The notes beneath the pieces were generated by a model. That model saw nothing but the letters and a program-made list of their open reading frames with translations. It made no database searches and was not told the DNA's origin. The position numbers and the translations under genes were made by a program. This document shows positions 1 through 7,447 of a DNA stretch of 18,248 bases, one piece after another. Where the stretch lies: assembly GCA_003246795.1 (NCBI GenBank), contig QKCS01000212.1:1-18248 (forward strand), given 5' to 3'. Position 1 is the stretch's first letter. Every line of letters starts with the position of its first letter. The DNA comes from Alphaproteobacteria bacterium (GTDB lineage: Bacteria; Pseudomonadota; Alphaproteobacteria; Micropepsales; Micropepsaceae).

Positions 1-690
1 GTCGAACGCGATTGAGCGCACGCTTTCGTCGAACACGTCGCCGCCGACGGGATCGTAGATCACGTCCGCCCCTTTGCCGCCCGTGAGCTGCTTCACCGCC
101 TCGCGGAATCCTGACGGCGGCAACACATGGTCAGCGCCATAGGTCTTCAAGAACGCGCGCTTCTCCTCCGTGGAGGCCGTCGCGATCACCTGGGCGCCAA
201 GCAGCTTCCCGACGTCGACGGCCGCCAGGCCCACGCCGCCGGCCGCCCCGTGCACGAGCAGCGTTTCGCCGAGCTCCAGGTGCCCGCGCCGAACCAACGC
301 GACATAGGCCGTAAGATAGGCGGCCGGAAACGCCGCGCCTTGCGCATAGTCGAAGGGCACAGGCAACGGATAGACAAGGTGCTGCGGGGTCACGATCTCT
401 TCCGCGAAGCAGCCGAGGCGCGACGTGATCACCTTGTCGCCGGCCTTGAAGGCCGTGACGCCCCCGCCAACCGCGACGACGTCGCCCGCGCCCTCCATGC
501 CGGGCGTGAACGGCAGATCGGGTTTGTGCTGATACTTGCCCTGCACCATCAGGATGTCGGGGAAGTTCACGCTGGCCGCGCGCAAGCGGATCTTGACCTC
601 ACCCCTCGCCGGCGGCGGCACGGTGCGCATCTCAAGCGTCAGCGTCGACAGATCGTCGGAGAGCGCATGCACGACCAGGGCTCTGCTCAT
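1..690 (-). CDS. NAD(P)H:quinone oxidoreductase, zinc-independent MDR family (3' part outside window)
   Basis: The first 230 residues of a quinone oxidoreductase-type medium-chain dehydrogenase are visible; the frame stays open to base 1, so roughly the last third of a typical 320-330 residue protein is missing. An N-terminal GroES-like fold (about 1-110) includes VNFPDILM and a TPGMEGAGDV segment, both typical of the QOR branch. The Rossmann nucleotide loop AAGGVG lies at residues 149-154, followed by GADVIYDPVGGD typical of NADPH-binding QORs. Zinc-ligand cysteines of alcohol dehydrogenases are absent. It would reduce quinones or enones with NADPH in the cytoplasm. The ATG shares four bases (ATGA) with the stop of the upstream alpha/beta hydrolase gene, so the two are likely co-transcribed and translationally coupled. 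Family assignment is confident; the substrate is not readable from sequence. Confidence 0.93.
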   Translation of the reverse strand, partial: MSRALVVHALSDDLSTLTLEMRTVPPPARGEVKIRLRAASVNFPDILMVQGKYQHKPDLPFTPGMEGAGDVVAVGGGVTAFKAGDKVITSRLGCFAEEIVTPQHLVYPLPVPFDYAQGAAFPAAYLTAYVALVRRGHLELGETLLVHGAAGGVGLAAVDVGKLLGAQVIATASTEEKRAFLKTYGADHVLPPSGFREAVKQLTGGKGADVIYDPVGGDVFDESVRSIAFD

Positions 691-1712
691 CCGATCGCGC
701 GCCTCAGGTCCTCGATGATTTCATTGAGCGCGACGCGTGCTCGCGGCACCGCTCCGCCCATCGCGGTGAACGCATGCGACAGGTGCTCGTAGCAGCGATA
801 GATCACGGGCACGCCCGCCACCTTCAACGCCTCGGCGTAGTCGCGGCCCTGATCAACGAGCGGATCGTGCCCGGCCGTATAGATCAGCGCCGGCGGCAGT
901 CCGGCCAGATCGTTTGCAAGCCCCGGCGACGCCCGAAGGTCCCGCGCCTCGTCCATGACATCGGTGAAATAGTGTTTCCGGAAGTAGTCCATGATCGGCG
1001 TCGTCAGCGGATAGGCGTCGCCGAACGTCTTCATCGACGCAGTCTCGGACAGCCAATCGACGACGGGATAGATCAGCATCTGGAGGACCGGCGGTTTCTC
1101 GTTCGACCGCTTGAGCTCTTGCGCGATCACCGCCGACAGATAGCCGCCCGCCGAGTCCCCGCCGACCGCGACGATGGCGGGATTGCCGCCCAACGTCTTC
1201 GCGTGCTGGCGCACCCAGCGGAACGCCGCCAGCGCATCGTCGATCGCCGCGGGAAACTTGTGTTCCGGCGCCAGCCGATAGTCGACCGAAACGACCAGGC
1301 AACCCGCGCGGTACGCGATCTGCGAACAGAACGTATGGCAGGTGTCGAGATCGCCGATCACGCACCCGCCCATATGAAAATAGACCAGCGTCGGCACGAG
1401 GCGGTTGGGCAGGCGCGGCTTGTACGTGCGCACGGGGATCGGCCGGCCGCCCTCGATCGGCAGCAGCATGTTGGCGACGTCGATGTCATGCGCGGGCTCC
1501 GCCTCCAGAAGCGCCAGCCCCTCGGCCGCCGCCTTGCGCGCATCGTCCGGCGACAGCGATGCAAGCGACGGCTGCCGCTTCGCCATCGCGCTGAGGAACT
1601 GAAGGCGCGGATCAAGCGTACGTCCTTCGATGGTCAGCGGCGTGCGGCCGGATACCGCGACCAGCCAACTGCCGGGCAGGCTCAACAATATCCGGACCAA
1701 AACCTTCCGCAT
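687..1712 (-). CDS. alpha/beta hydrolase, hormone-sensitive lipase (HSL/LipN-type) esterase
   Basis: A 341-residue serine esterase of the HSL family. The nucleophile motif GDSAGG has Ser187, the acid is Asp283 in GHDPLVD, and the base is His313 in LSHAF. The oxyanion-hole motif reads H113-M-G-G instead of the usual HGGG, followed by VIGDLDTC, which matches the family context. An N-terminal cap region of about 80 residues precedes the catalytic core. I start at the ATG at 1712; an in-frame TTG at 1721 would add three residues. Neither has a clear Shine-Dalgarno. A TTGACT box lies 35 bp before the ATG, so the transcript may be leaderless. It overlaps the downstream quinone oxidoreductase by 4 bp. 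Such enzymes hydrolyse short to medium chain esters; with the nearby flavin monooxygenase it could open Baeyer-Villiger esters or lactones (inference). Confidence 0.92.
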   Translation of the reverse strand: MRKVLVRILLSLPGSWLVAVSGRTPLTIEGRTLDPRLQFLSAMAKRQPSLASLSPDDARKAAAEGLALLEAEPAHDIDVANMLLPIEGGRPIPVRTYKPRLPNRLVPTLVYFHMGGCVIGDLDTCHTFCSQIAYRAGCLVVSVDYRLAPEHKFPAAIDDALAAFRWVRQHAKTLGGNPAIVAVGGDSAGGYLSAVIAQELKRSNEKPPVLQMLIYPVVDWLSETASMKTFGDAYPLTTPIMDYFRKHYFTDVMDEARDLRASPGLANDLAGLPPALIYTAGHDPLVDQGRDYAEALKVAGVPVIYRCYEHLSHAFTAMGGAVPRARVALNEIIEDLRRAIG

Positions 1713-1718
1713 GCGTCG

Positions 1719-1747
1719 CAAAATGCGGGACGCCCCACCTGAGTCAA
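1719..1747 (-). promoter_or_regulatory. Candidate sigma-70 promoter of the esterase-quinone oxidoreductase operon
   Basis: On the minus strand TTGACT (1747-1742) matches the -35 consensus at 5 of 6 bases. With a 17-bp spacer the -10 would be ATTTTG (1724-1719), a poor match. The arrangement places the transcription start at or next to the ATG at 1712, consistent with a leaderless mRNA and with the absence of a Shine-Dalgarno. Confidence 0.35.
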
Positions 1748-1808
1748 GCCTGGAGCGCAGCGTTTGGGCGCCGCGCGAACCGTGTTAACCTCTCGTCATC
1801 GCGCTATC

Positions 1809-1814
1809 GAAGGA
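1809..1814 (+). promoter_or_regulatory. Shine-Dalgarno deciding the amidohydrolase start
   Basis: GAAGGA ends nine bases before the ATG at 1824. This favours 1824 over the upstream in-frame start at 1764, which would add 20 residues with no family similarity. Confidence 0.7.
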
Positions 1815-1823
1815 CTGAAACAC

Positions 1824-3545
1824 ATGCCAGCAGCCCACGATCTCGTCATTCGCAACGGGACGATCATCGACGGCACCGGCTCGCCCGGTTTCGAAGGCGA
1901 CGTCGCCATCGATACAGGACGGATTGCCGCAGTCGGTCGCTTCGCGGGTCAAGGCCGCGAAGAGATCGACGCGAAGGGCAGGATCGTCACGCCGGGCTTC
2001 GTCGACATTCACACGCACTATGACGGTCAGGCGACATGGGACGAACGCCTCACGCCGTCGTCGTGGCACGGCGTCACCACGGCCGTCATGGGCAATTGCG
2101 GCGTCGGCTTCGCGCCGTGCCGGCCAGCCGACCACGACAAGCTCGTTCGTTTGATGGAAGGCGTAGAAGACATTCCAAATCCGATCCTGACGGCGGGCCT
2201 CAAATGGAATTGGGAGACCTTCCCGCAGTTCCTCGACGCGCTTGAAGAGCGCCGCCACGACATCGACTTCGCGACGCAGGTGCCGCACGGCGCGCTCCGC
2301 GTCTATGTCATGGGCGACCGCGGGGCCAACCGGGAAGCGGCGACGCATACCGACATCCGCGACATGGCGGCGATCGCGGGCGACGCGGTCAAGGCGGGTG
2401 CGCTCGGTTTTTCGACCTCCCGCACGCTCAATCATCGCACCAGCGACGGGCAACCGACGCCAACATTGACAGCCGCCGAAGACGAACTCGTCGGCATTGC
2501 CCTGGGCCTCAAAGAAGCGGGCGCGGGCGTTCTGCAGGTTGTCTCCGACTTCGCCGATCCCCAGCGCGAGACGGCGATGTTGCGGCGGATGGTCGCCGAA
2601 TCCGGCCGACCGCTGTCGTTCTCGCTTCTGCAAAGCGACCGCGGCCCCGAAGCGTGGAAGATGCTGTTGGGGTGGATCGATCAATGCGCGGCCGACGGGC
2701 TGCCCGTGCGCGCGCAAGTGTGCGGACGGCCGGTCGGTTTGCTGCTCGGCCTCTCGCTCACGCTCAACCCCTTCTCAGCGCATCCCGCCTATCAAGAGAT
2801 CGCACACTTGCCGCTCGCCGAACGCGTGCGCCTTCTGCGGTCGAGCGAGTGGCGCGGGCGCCTGCTGAACGACGAACCGCGCTCCGACAATCCGTTCGTG
2901 AAAGCGGTGCTCCGGAACTTCGCCAAGATGTTCCCGCTCGCCGATCCGCCGAACTACGAGCCGAAGAGCGACGAAAGCCTCGGCGCACGCGCACGCGAAC
3001 GCAACATGCGTCCTGAGGAACTTGCGTACGACTGGATGCTGGAGGACGACGGCAAGGCGTTGCTGCTCTTCCCCTTCCTTAACTATGCGCAGGACTCGCT
3101 GGATCCGGCGCTTGCGATGATGCGCCATCCGAACACGGTGCTGGGCCTGGGCGACGGCGGCGCGCATGTCGGCATGATTTGCGACGGCAGCTTCCCGACC
3201 TCGATGCTCACGCACTGGACGCGCGACCGTACGCGCGGCCAAAAGCTGCCGCTCGAATGGGTCGTCAAGGCGCAAAGCCACATGACGGCGCAAGCCGTCG
3301 GCCTGCACGATCGCGGCGTTCTGAAGCCCGGCTACAAGGCGGACGTCAACGTCATCGACTACGACCACCTAACGCTGCACCGCCCACAGGTCGCCTACGA
3401 CTTGCCTGCCGGCGGCCGGCGCTTGGTGCAGTACGCCGACGGTTACGACGCAACGGTCGTGTCGGGAAGGATCGTTTATCGAGAGGGCAAACCGACCGGC
3501 GAGTTGCCGGGCAAACTCATCCGCGGGGCGCAAGCGACGCCCTGA
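1824..3545 (+). CDS. Amidohydrolase, N-acyl-D-amino-acid deacylase (D-aminoacylase)-like
   Basis: A 573-residue metal-dependent amidohydrolase. The N-terminal beta domain (LVIRNGTIIDGTG) leads to the HxH metal motif FVDIHTHYDGQ with His63 and His65. The conserved Cys92 follows in MGNCGVGFAP, and the C-terminal metal or catalytic Asp444 sits in GDGGAH, with a closing KPGYKADVNVID beta-domain segment. These fit the D-aminoacylase/N-acyl-D-Asp/Glu deacylase branch and the actinobacterial Rv2913c-like group. The segments that normally carry two further metal-binding histidines read VVSDFAD and FSLLQSD, so this subgroup has altered metal chemistry and the real substrate may not be an acyl-D-amino acid. 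It is divergent from the esterase gene and ends 4 bp from the convergent TetR gene. The start is chosen from GAAGGA at a 9-base spacing. No signal peptide; cytoplasmic. Confidence 0.9.
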   Translation: MPAAHDLVIRNGTIIDGTGSPGFEGDVAIDTGRIAAVGRFAGQGREEIDAKGRIVTPGFVDIHTHYDGQATWDERLTPSSWHGVTTAVMGNCGVGFAPCRPADHDKLVRLMEGVEDIPNPILTAGLKWNWETFPQFLDALEERRHDIDFATQVPHGALRVYVMGDRGANREAATHTDIRDMAAIAGDAVKAGALGFSTSRTLNHRTSDGQPTPTLTAAEDELVGIALGLKEAGAGVLQVVSDFADPQRETAMLRRMVAESGRPLSFSLLQSDRGPEAWKMLLGWIDQCAADGLPVRAQVCGRPVGLLLGLSLTLNPFSAHPAYQEIAHLPLAERVRLLRSSEWRGRLLNDEPRSDNPFVKAVLRNFAKMFPLADPPNYEPKSDESLGARARERNMRPEELAYDWMLEDDGKALLLFPFLNYAQDSLDPALAMMRHPNTVLGLGDGGAHVGMICDGSFPTSMLTHWTRDRTRGQKLPLEWVVKAQSHMTAQAVGLHDRGVLKPGYKADVNVIDYDHLTLHRPQVAYDLPAGGRRLVQYADGYDATVVSGRIVYREGKPTGELPGKLIRGAQATP

Positions 3546-3549
3546 AGTC

Positions 3550-4185
3550 TCACGTGGCCTTCGGGCGCTTGCGCTTCGGCAAGGCGTGGACGCCGCCGAG
3601 GAAGAGCGCGGTCGCGAATTCGGCCGCGTCTTGGGCGCTGACGTCGCTGCGCGAGATCATGTGGTTTGCGACCTCGAAGGCGACGCCCACCATCGCGGCC
3701 ATCAGAAGGTCCGCATCGGTGTCCGGCATGACGCCGTTCCGGATCGCAGTCTCGAGGTCGGCGCGCAGTTCCTCGAAGCCGGCGATGACCTCCGGCGTGT
3801 CGATGCGCATGCGCTGCAGTTCGGGATTGCGCCGCATCGTGGCCAGCGACGTCTGGTCGTTCTTCACGAAGTCGAAGAAGGTACGAAACGTGCCGGCGAT
3901 GAACTCCTCGAACGTTGCGGCGCGAATGCGTTCCGCCCGCAGCCGCGGCCGCACCCGCAAGGCCGTGTCGTCCTGCAGCGCCTGGAACACCTCTTCCTTC
4001 GATTTGAAGTAGTTGTAGAACGTCCCCGAGGCGAGATCGGTCGCGCGAATGATGTCGCGCACGGTGGTCGCCCCGTAGCCCAGTTCCGCAAAGACGCGGC
4101 GCGCCGCATCCAGGATGGCCTGGCGATTGTTCGCTTTCGTTTCCTCGCGCTTCCCGCGTGTCTTGACGTCGGCCTCGATGCTCAT
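3550..4185 (-). CDS. TetR/AcrR family transcriptional regulator
   Basis: A 211-residue TetR-family repressor. The N-terminal helix-turn-helix spans about residues 20-66, with AILDAARRVFAELGY, TTVRDIIRATDLASGTFYNYF and KSKEEVFQAL in the expected order; the GTFYNYF recognition helix is diagnostic. The remaining helical region (about 80-200) would bind a ligand and dimerise. The C-terminus is basic (PKRKRPKAT). Its ATG overlaps the stop of the flavin monooxygenase gene by four bases (ATGA), so it is the second gene of that operon. The frame runs on far upstream, but that extension is the antisense-free shadow of the monooxygenase gene in another frame and has no Shine-Dalgarno. The 31-bp inverted repeat at 5620-5650 before the operon is the natural candidate operator, implying autoregulation lifted by the monooxygenase substrate or product (inference). 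Confidence 0.95.
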   Translation of the reverse strand: MSIEADVKTRGKREETKANNRQAILDAARRVFAELGYGATTVRDIIRATDLASGTFYNYFKSKEEVFQALQDDTALRVRPRLRAERIRAATFEEFIAGTFRTFFDFVKNDQTSLATMRRNPELQRMRIDTPEVIAGFEELRADLETAIRNGVMPDTDADLLMAAMVGVAFEVANHMISRSDVSAQDAAEFATALFLGGVHALPKRKRPKAT

Positions 4186-5618
4186 GCCGCCACCGTTTGT
4201 TTGGGCGAGGGCCGCACGACGCGCGGCTCGATGGGCAGGACGTTGCCCTGCGCGGTCGCGCGCCGCCGGCCCTTCGCCAGCTCTCGTCTGAGGTCGTACG
4301 TGTATTCGCCGCAATTGATCTGGATCGTATGCCGCGGCGTCGTCACGTAGTTCGACTTGGAACGCTCGTGCATCTCGATTCGCTCCGCGTCCATCACTTC
4401 GATGGGCGGAAGCGCATACTGCCCGGTCAGATAGTCGGCCGCGAACCGCGCCTGCTCCTCGGCGATCGGCATCATCGCGCACAAAGGCTGCACAAGGCCG
4501 ACGAAGAAAAGGTTGGTGAAGCGCGGATCGATCATGCGCTTCCATAGCGCGATGTCGTTGCCGGGCGCCGCGATCAGTCCTTCGTCGAAGAACGGGAACG
4601 TGATCTTGTAGCCGGTGCACCAGATGATGACGTCGACGTCTTCGGTGGTGCCGTCGACGAATGCGACCCTCCGCCCCTGCAGGGCGCGAACGTTCGCCTT
4701 CGGCTTCACGTCGCCGGAACCGACGCGGATGTAGAGTTCCTGACTGACGGCCGGATGCGTCGAAAGCAGCGGATGATCGGGCTTCGGCAAGCCGTATTGG
4801 TCGGGCCGCCCGGCCGTCGCGGCAAGTCGCCGTTCGGCGAACGAGCGCAGCATCGTGTCGGGCAAGTACCGCTGCCACCACGGCGGATCCTGCGACGGAT
4901 GCACGGTATGCGCGTCGAGAACTTCGCCAGCCGTATATTTCGGGATCACCCAATAGCCGCGCCGCTGCGACAGAAACAGGTTCTTGGCGATGCCTTTGCG
5001 CCCGAGCTCGCAGGCGATGTCGAGCGCCGAGTTTCCGAACCCGACGACAAGCACGTTCTTGTCGGTGCAGTCGTACGGCTCGCTCGGATCGATGTAGTCG
5101 TGCGAGTGGAACTGCGCGCCCTCGAACGTGCCCGGATACGCGGGCTCGGGCCAACGCGGATCCCAATGGTGACCGTTGGCGACGACGAGCGCGTCGTAAA
5201 GCCGCTGCTCGCCGCTTTCGAGCGCGACCTTCCACAAGCGATCGGCCGTGCGCTCGACGCGCTTCACGCCCGTGTTGAAAAGGATGCGATCGCGCAGGCC
5301 GAAATGATCGACATAGGCGTCGAAATACGCCGCGATCTGCGCGTGATGCGGATAGTCAGGAAAGTCCGGCGGCAGCGGGAAGTCCGAATACGCCATCTTG
5401 TCGCGCGACGTGTTGATGTGCAGCGAGCGATAGGCCGACGACATCCCGTTCTTGTTCTTGAACACCCAGTTGCCGCCGACGCGGTTCGACTTCTCGAGGC
5501 AGTCGAACGGAACGCCGAACTCGGAAAAGACCTTGGCGGCCGCGATCCCGCTGGAGCCTGCACCGATGATGCATGTCTTGGGCAGGCGAGGATCGGGCGC
5601 ACGCGGCGTGATGGGCAT
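4182..5618 (-). CDS. Class B flavin-containing monooxygenase (FMO/BVMO-like)
   Basis: A 478-residue flavoprotein monooxygenase using FAD and NADPH. The FAD-binding Rossmann loop is GAGSSG at residues 19-24, and the FMO-characteristic NKNGMSSAYRSLHINTSRDKM follows at about 55-75. The NADPH-binding loop is GFGNSA at 193-198, and WCTGYK is at 333-338. The fingerprint at 165-175 is FxGxxxHxxxY followed by IDP; N-hydroxylating FMOs usually have Y/F then K/R, and classical Baeyer-Villiger enzymes have WP, so this protein sits between the two. It would oxygenate a soft nucleophile or convert a ketone to an ester. It heads a two-gene operon with the overlapping TetR gene and has a recognisable promoter and operator just upstream. 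The Shine-Dalgarno AGGGA is only three bases from the ATG and lies within the operator arm. Family is certain; substrate unknown. Confidence 0.95.
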   Translation of the reverse strand: MPITPRAPDPRLPKTCIIGAGSSGIAAAKVFSEFGVPFDCLEKSNRVGGNWVFKNKNGMSSAYRSLHINTSRDKMAYSDFPLPPDFPDYPHHAQIAAYFDAYVDHFGLRDRILFNTGVKRVERTADRLWKVALESGEQRLYDALVVANGHHWDPRWPEPAYPGTFEGAQFHSHDYIDPSEPYDCTDKNVLVVGFGNSALDIACELGRKGIAKNLFLSQRRGYWVIPKYTAGEVLDAHTVHPSQDPPWWQRYLPDTMLRSFAERRLAATAGRPDQYGLPKPDHPLLSTHPAVSQELYIRVGSGDVKPKANVRALQGRRVAFVDGTTEDVDVIIWCTGYKITFPFFDEGLIAAPGNDIALWKRMIDPRFTNLFFVGLVQPLCAMMPIAEEQARFAADYLTGQYALPPIEVMDAERIEMHERSKSNYVTTPRHTIQINCGEYTYDLRRELAKGRRRATAQGNVLPIEPRVVRPSPKQTVAA

Positions 5619-5619
5619 T

Positions 5620-5650
5620 TGTCCCTATGGTCTGGTCGACCTTAGGGACA
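5620..5650. promoter_or_regulatory. 31-bp inverted repeat, candidate TetR operator
   Basis: Arms TGTCCCTATGGTC (5620-5632) and GACCTTAGGGACA (5638-5650) are inverted copies matching at 12 of 13 positions around a 5-bp centre, TGGTC. The repeat starts at the last base of the predicted -10 box and covers the expected transcription start, ending two bases before the monooxygenase ATG. That position is typical for repression by the TetR protein encoded in the same operon. The symmetry is visible; the assignment to this regulator is inference. Confidence 0.72.
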
Positions 5651-5677
5651 CTGTACCCATTCGTGACGCCGCGTCAA
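5650..5677 (-). promoter_or_regulatory. Sigma-70-like promoter of the monooxygenase-tetR operon
   Basis: On the minus strand the -35 is TTGACG (5677-5672, 5 of 6) and the -10 is TACAGT (5655-5650, 4 of 6) with a 16-bp spacer. The start site would fall near 5643, inside the inverted repeat, giving a leader of about 25 bases. Confidence 0.55.
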
Positions 5678-5703
5678 CTTTTGGTTGGCCGTGGGCGGAA
5701 ACC

Positions 5704-7332
5704 TCAGGAAACCGGTCTGATCTTGAGGATCGCGTTGGTGAGGTCGGACGACACGTATACCGTGCCCTTGCCGTCCACCGCCACGCCCGTCGTCAGAAAG
5801 GCCGGTGCCTGACCTGCCGGGGCCGGAAGCCCGATCGCCAGCCCCTCGGCGAGCGTCGTGGCCGTTCCGCTGGCGGAATCGATTGCAACAACACGCTTCG
5901 CCCCCACCTCCGCCACGATCAAACGGCCGTCCGGCGCCACGTCGATGCCCTCGGGGCCCGCGAGGCCGGTCGCAACATCGGTCTTCGCCCCCGAGGCCAG
6001 GTCCACTTTGGTCACCTTGCCGTCGCTCGAAGTCACGTAGGCGGCGCCTTTGCCGTCAAGCGCCAGCGCAACCGGTTGGCTGAACCCCGTCGCAACGGTG
6101 CTGCGCTTTTCGCCCTTCTCGTCGTCGAGCGCGATCAGCGAGCCGCTGCCTGTCTCCAACACCAGCACACGCCCGTCCGCCGTTTCGGCGGCATCGACCG
6201 GCGCGTTGAACTCGTGCGCGAGCGCCACCGTCGCGCCGGACGCACGATCGATGATCTGCACACTCGCCGACGACATGCTGGCGAGCACGACATGCTTCGG
6301 CCCAACGCCCACGCCCGACGGATAGCTCAGCGGATCGCCGAACATTCGCGCCTTCGTCGTCACGGCGCCGCTCGCGGTGTCGATCTGGCGATAGCTGAAG
6401 ATGTCCGCGAGATGGAGCGTCGCATCGTCATCGCGCGCAATCGCAAGGTCTGCGGCTGCCGCAATCTTGCCCTTCACGACGGACGTCACCGCACCGCTTG
6501 CCGGATCGACCGCGGATACGGCATTGTCCGCCATGTTCGTGATGTAGATTCGGTCCTGCGCATCGACCGCCAAATTGTCGAGTGCGGGATCGAGCTGCGC
6601 CACTTTCGTTCGCGTGTGCGCATTCACGTCGATTTTGTAGAGTGCCCCTTCGGCCGTATCGATCGCCCACAGATTGCCCTTGGAGTCGAAATTCGCGGCC
6701 GCCGGCGTTTTGAATCCGTCGGCGACGACTTCGATCTTCCCGTCCTTCGGATCGACCGCTGCGATCACGCCCTTGAACCACAGCGGCCCATAGATGCGTC
6801 CGTCGGCGCCAACTTCGAATCCGTTCAACCCGCCTAGATTCTCCGTGATCTTACGCGGCGGCGTGGCGCCCGTGACGTCCGCCTCGTAGAGTGCGTCGCC
6901 CGCAAAGACCTGCGTAAAATAGAGCCGCCCGTCCGTCGTGAAGGCGAGCGAGTTCGTTCCCGGCAATCCCTCCGCGACCTCGATCACCGGCCCGCCCGGT
7001 TTCTGCAGGAACACTTTGCCGATCAAGAACCCGGTCCACGCCATCGTCCCGTCGGGCGCAAAGGCGATGTCGTCGGCCATCCCGTTCGGCGGCCCGATGA
7101 ACTCGGCGACGGCGCCCGTTGCCGGATCGACCGAATAGATCGCCTGCCCCACCACGCTGCCGACGAGAAGCTTGCCGTCGGGCGCCGCCGCGATGCCGTG
7201 GATGCCGTGGAAGTCCGACGGCCCGACGAGCTCGCTGACCTCGTAGCGCGGCGTCACTTTTTCCGAACACGCCGGCAGTACGGCGAACACGAATGCAAGC
7301 ACGGCAATCTTCCGGTACGGCAAGCGGCTCAT
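5704..7332 (-). CDS. Lipoprotein with about 12 beta-propeller (SMP-30/NHL-like) repeats
   Basis: A 542-residue exported lipoprotein. Residues 1-22 form a lipoprotein signal: basic MSRLPYRK, a hydrophobic stretch, then L-P-A-C with Cys22 as the lipidated residue; Ser follows, which in enterobacteria would favour the outer membrane. The rest is a tandem of repeats about 42 residues apart with a core like DGRLYFTQVFAGDALYEADV; I count copies starting near 52, 94, 134, 177, 218, 259, 302, 346, 387, 428, 468 and 511. Twelve repeats would fit two six-bladed propellers. The family includes gluconolactonase/SMP-30/strictosidine-synthase-like proteins that hydrolyse lactones or bind small ligands; GLNGFEV near 168 resembles a metal-site asparagine of SMP-30, but catalysis is not demonstrated. 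The start at 7332 is chosen from GGAGG six bases upstream and the signal peptide. Upstream gene 86 bp before the monooxygenase, same strand. Confidence 0.88.
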   Translation of the reverse strand: MSRLPYRKIAVLAFVFAVLPACSEKVTPRYEVSELVGPSDFHGIHGIAAAPDGKLLVGSVVGQAIYSVDPATGAVAEFIGPPNGMADDIAFAPDGTMAWTGFLIGKVFLQKPGGPVIEVAEGLPGTNSLAFTTDGRLYFTQVFAGDALYEADVTGATPPRKITENLGGLNGFEVGADGRIYGPLWFKGVIAAVDPKDGKIEVVADGFKTPAAANFDSKGNLWAIDTAEGALYKIDVNAHTRTKVAQLDPALDNLAVDAQDRIYITNMADNAVSAVDPASGAVTSVVKGKIAAAADLAIARDDDATLHLADIFSYRQIDTASGAVTTKARMFGDPLSYPSGVGVGPKHVVLASMSSASVQIIDRASGATVALAHEFNAPVDAAETADGRVLVLETGSGSLIALDDEKGEKRSTVATGFSQPVALALDGKGAAYVTSSDGKVTKVDLASGAKTDVATGLAGPEGIDVAPDGRLIVAEVGAKRVVAIDSASGTATTLAEGLAIGLPAPAGQAPAFLTTGVAVDGKGTVYVSSDLTNAILKIRPVS

Positions 7333-7338
7333 GGCGAC

Positions 7339-7343
7339 CCTCC
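7339..7343 (-). promoter_or_regulatory. Shine-Dalgarno deciding the propeller lipoprotein start
   Basis: GGAGG on the minus strand lies six bases before the ATG at 7332. The upstream in-frame start at 7377 would put 15 residues ahead of the signal peptide and has no such site. Confidence 0.75.
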
Positions 7344-7363
7344 CACGGTTCTGTTTCGAGGGC

Positions 7364-7393
7364 ATAGAGCCCGCCATCGCCGATGCGCGTCAA
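7364..7393 (-). promoter_or_regulatory. Candidate promoter of the propeller lipoprotein
   Basis: Minus-strand TTGACG (7393-7388) is followed after 18 bp by CTCTAT (7369-7364). The -35 is good and the -10 weak. It would leave a leader of about 25 bases containing the GGAGG site. Confidence 0.35.
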
Positions 7394-7410
7394 GCCGCTG
7401 CCGGAGCCTG

Positions 7411-7439
7411 TTGACACGCCCCGTCTCTGGGCATCCACT
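7411..7439 (+). promoter_or_regulatory. Candidate promoter of the thioesterase pair
   Basis: A perfect -35 consensus TTGACA (7411-7416) is followed after 17 bp by TCCACT (7434-7439, 3 of 6). The start site would fall at about 7446-7448, i.e. on the ATG, and no Shine-Dalgarno precedes that ATG. Confidence 0.4.
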
Positions 7440-7447
7440 CGCCCGAA

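Noticed and set aside
127..792. Long plus-strand open frame opposite the quinone oxidoreductase
   Set aside because: Arg-rich antisense shadow of a clear family gene; the same applies to the long plus-strand frames at 774-1742, 4755-5645, 5452-6837, 8717-9661 and 13448-14701.
1784..1789. GTTAAC palindrome before the amidohydrolase as a CtrA-type site or -10 box
   Set aside because: A single half-site with no second TTAA at the right spacing and no matching -35; too short to call.
3550..5235. Extended 561-residue frame ending in the TetR protein
   Set aside because: Only the last 211 residues are TetR; the rest is an out-of-frame, Arg/Ala-rich reading of the monooxygenase gene. The ATGA overlap at 4182-4185 gives the start.
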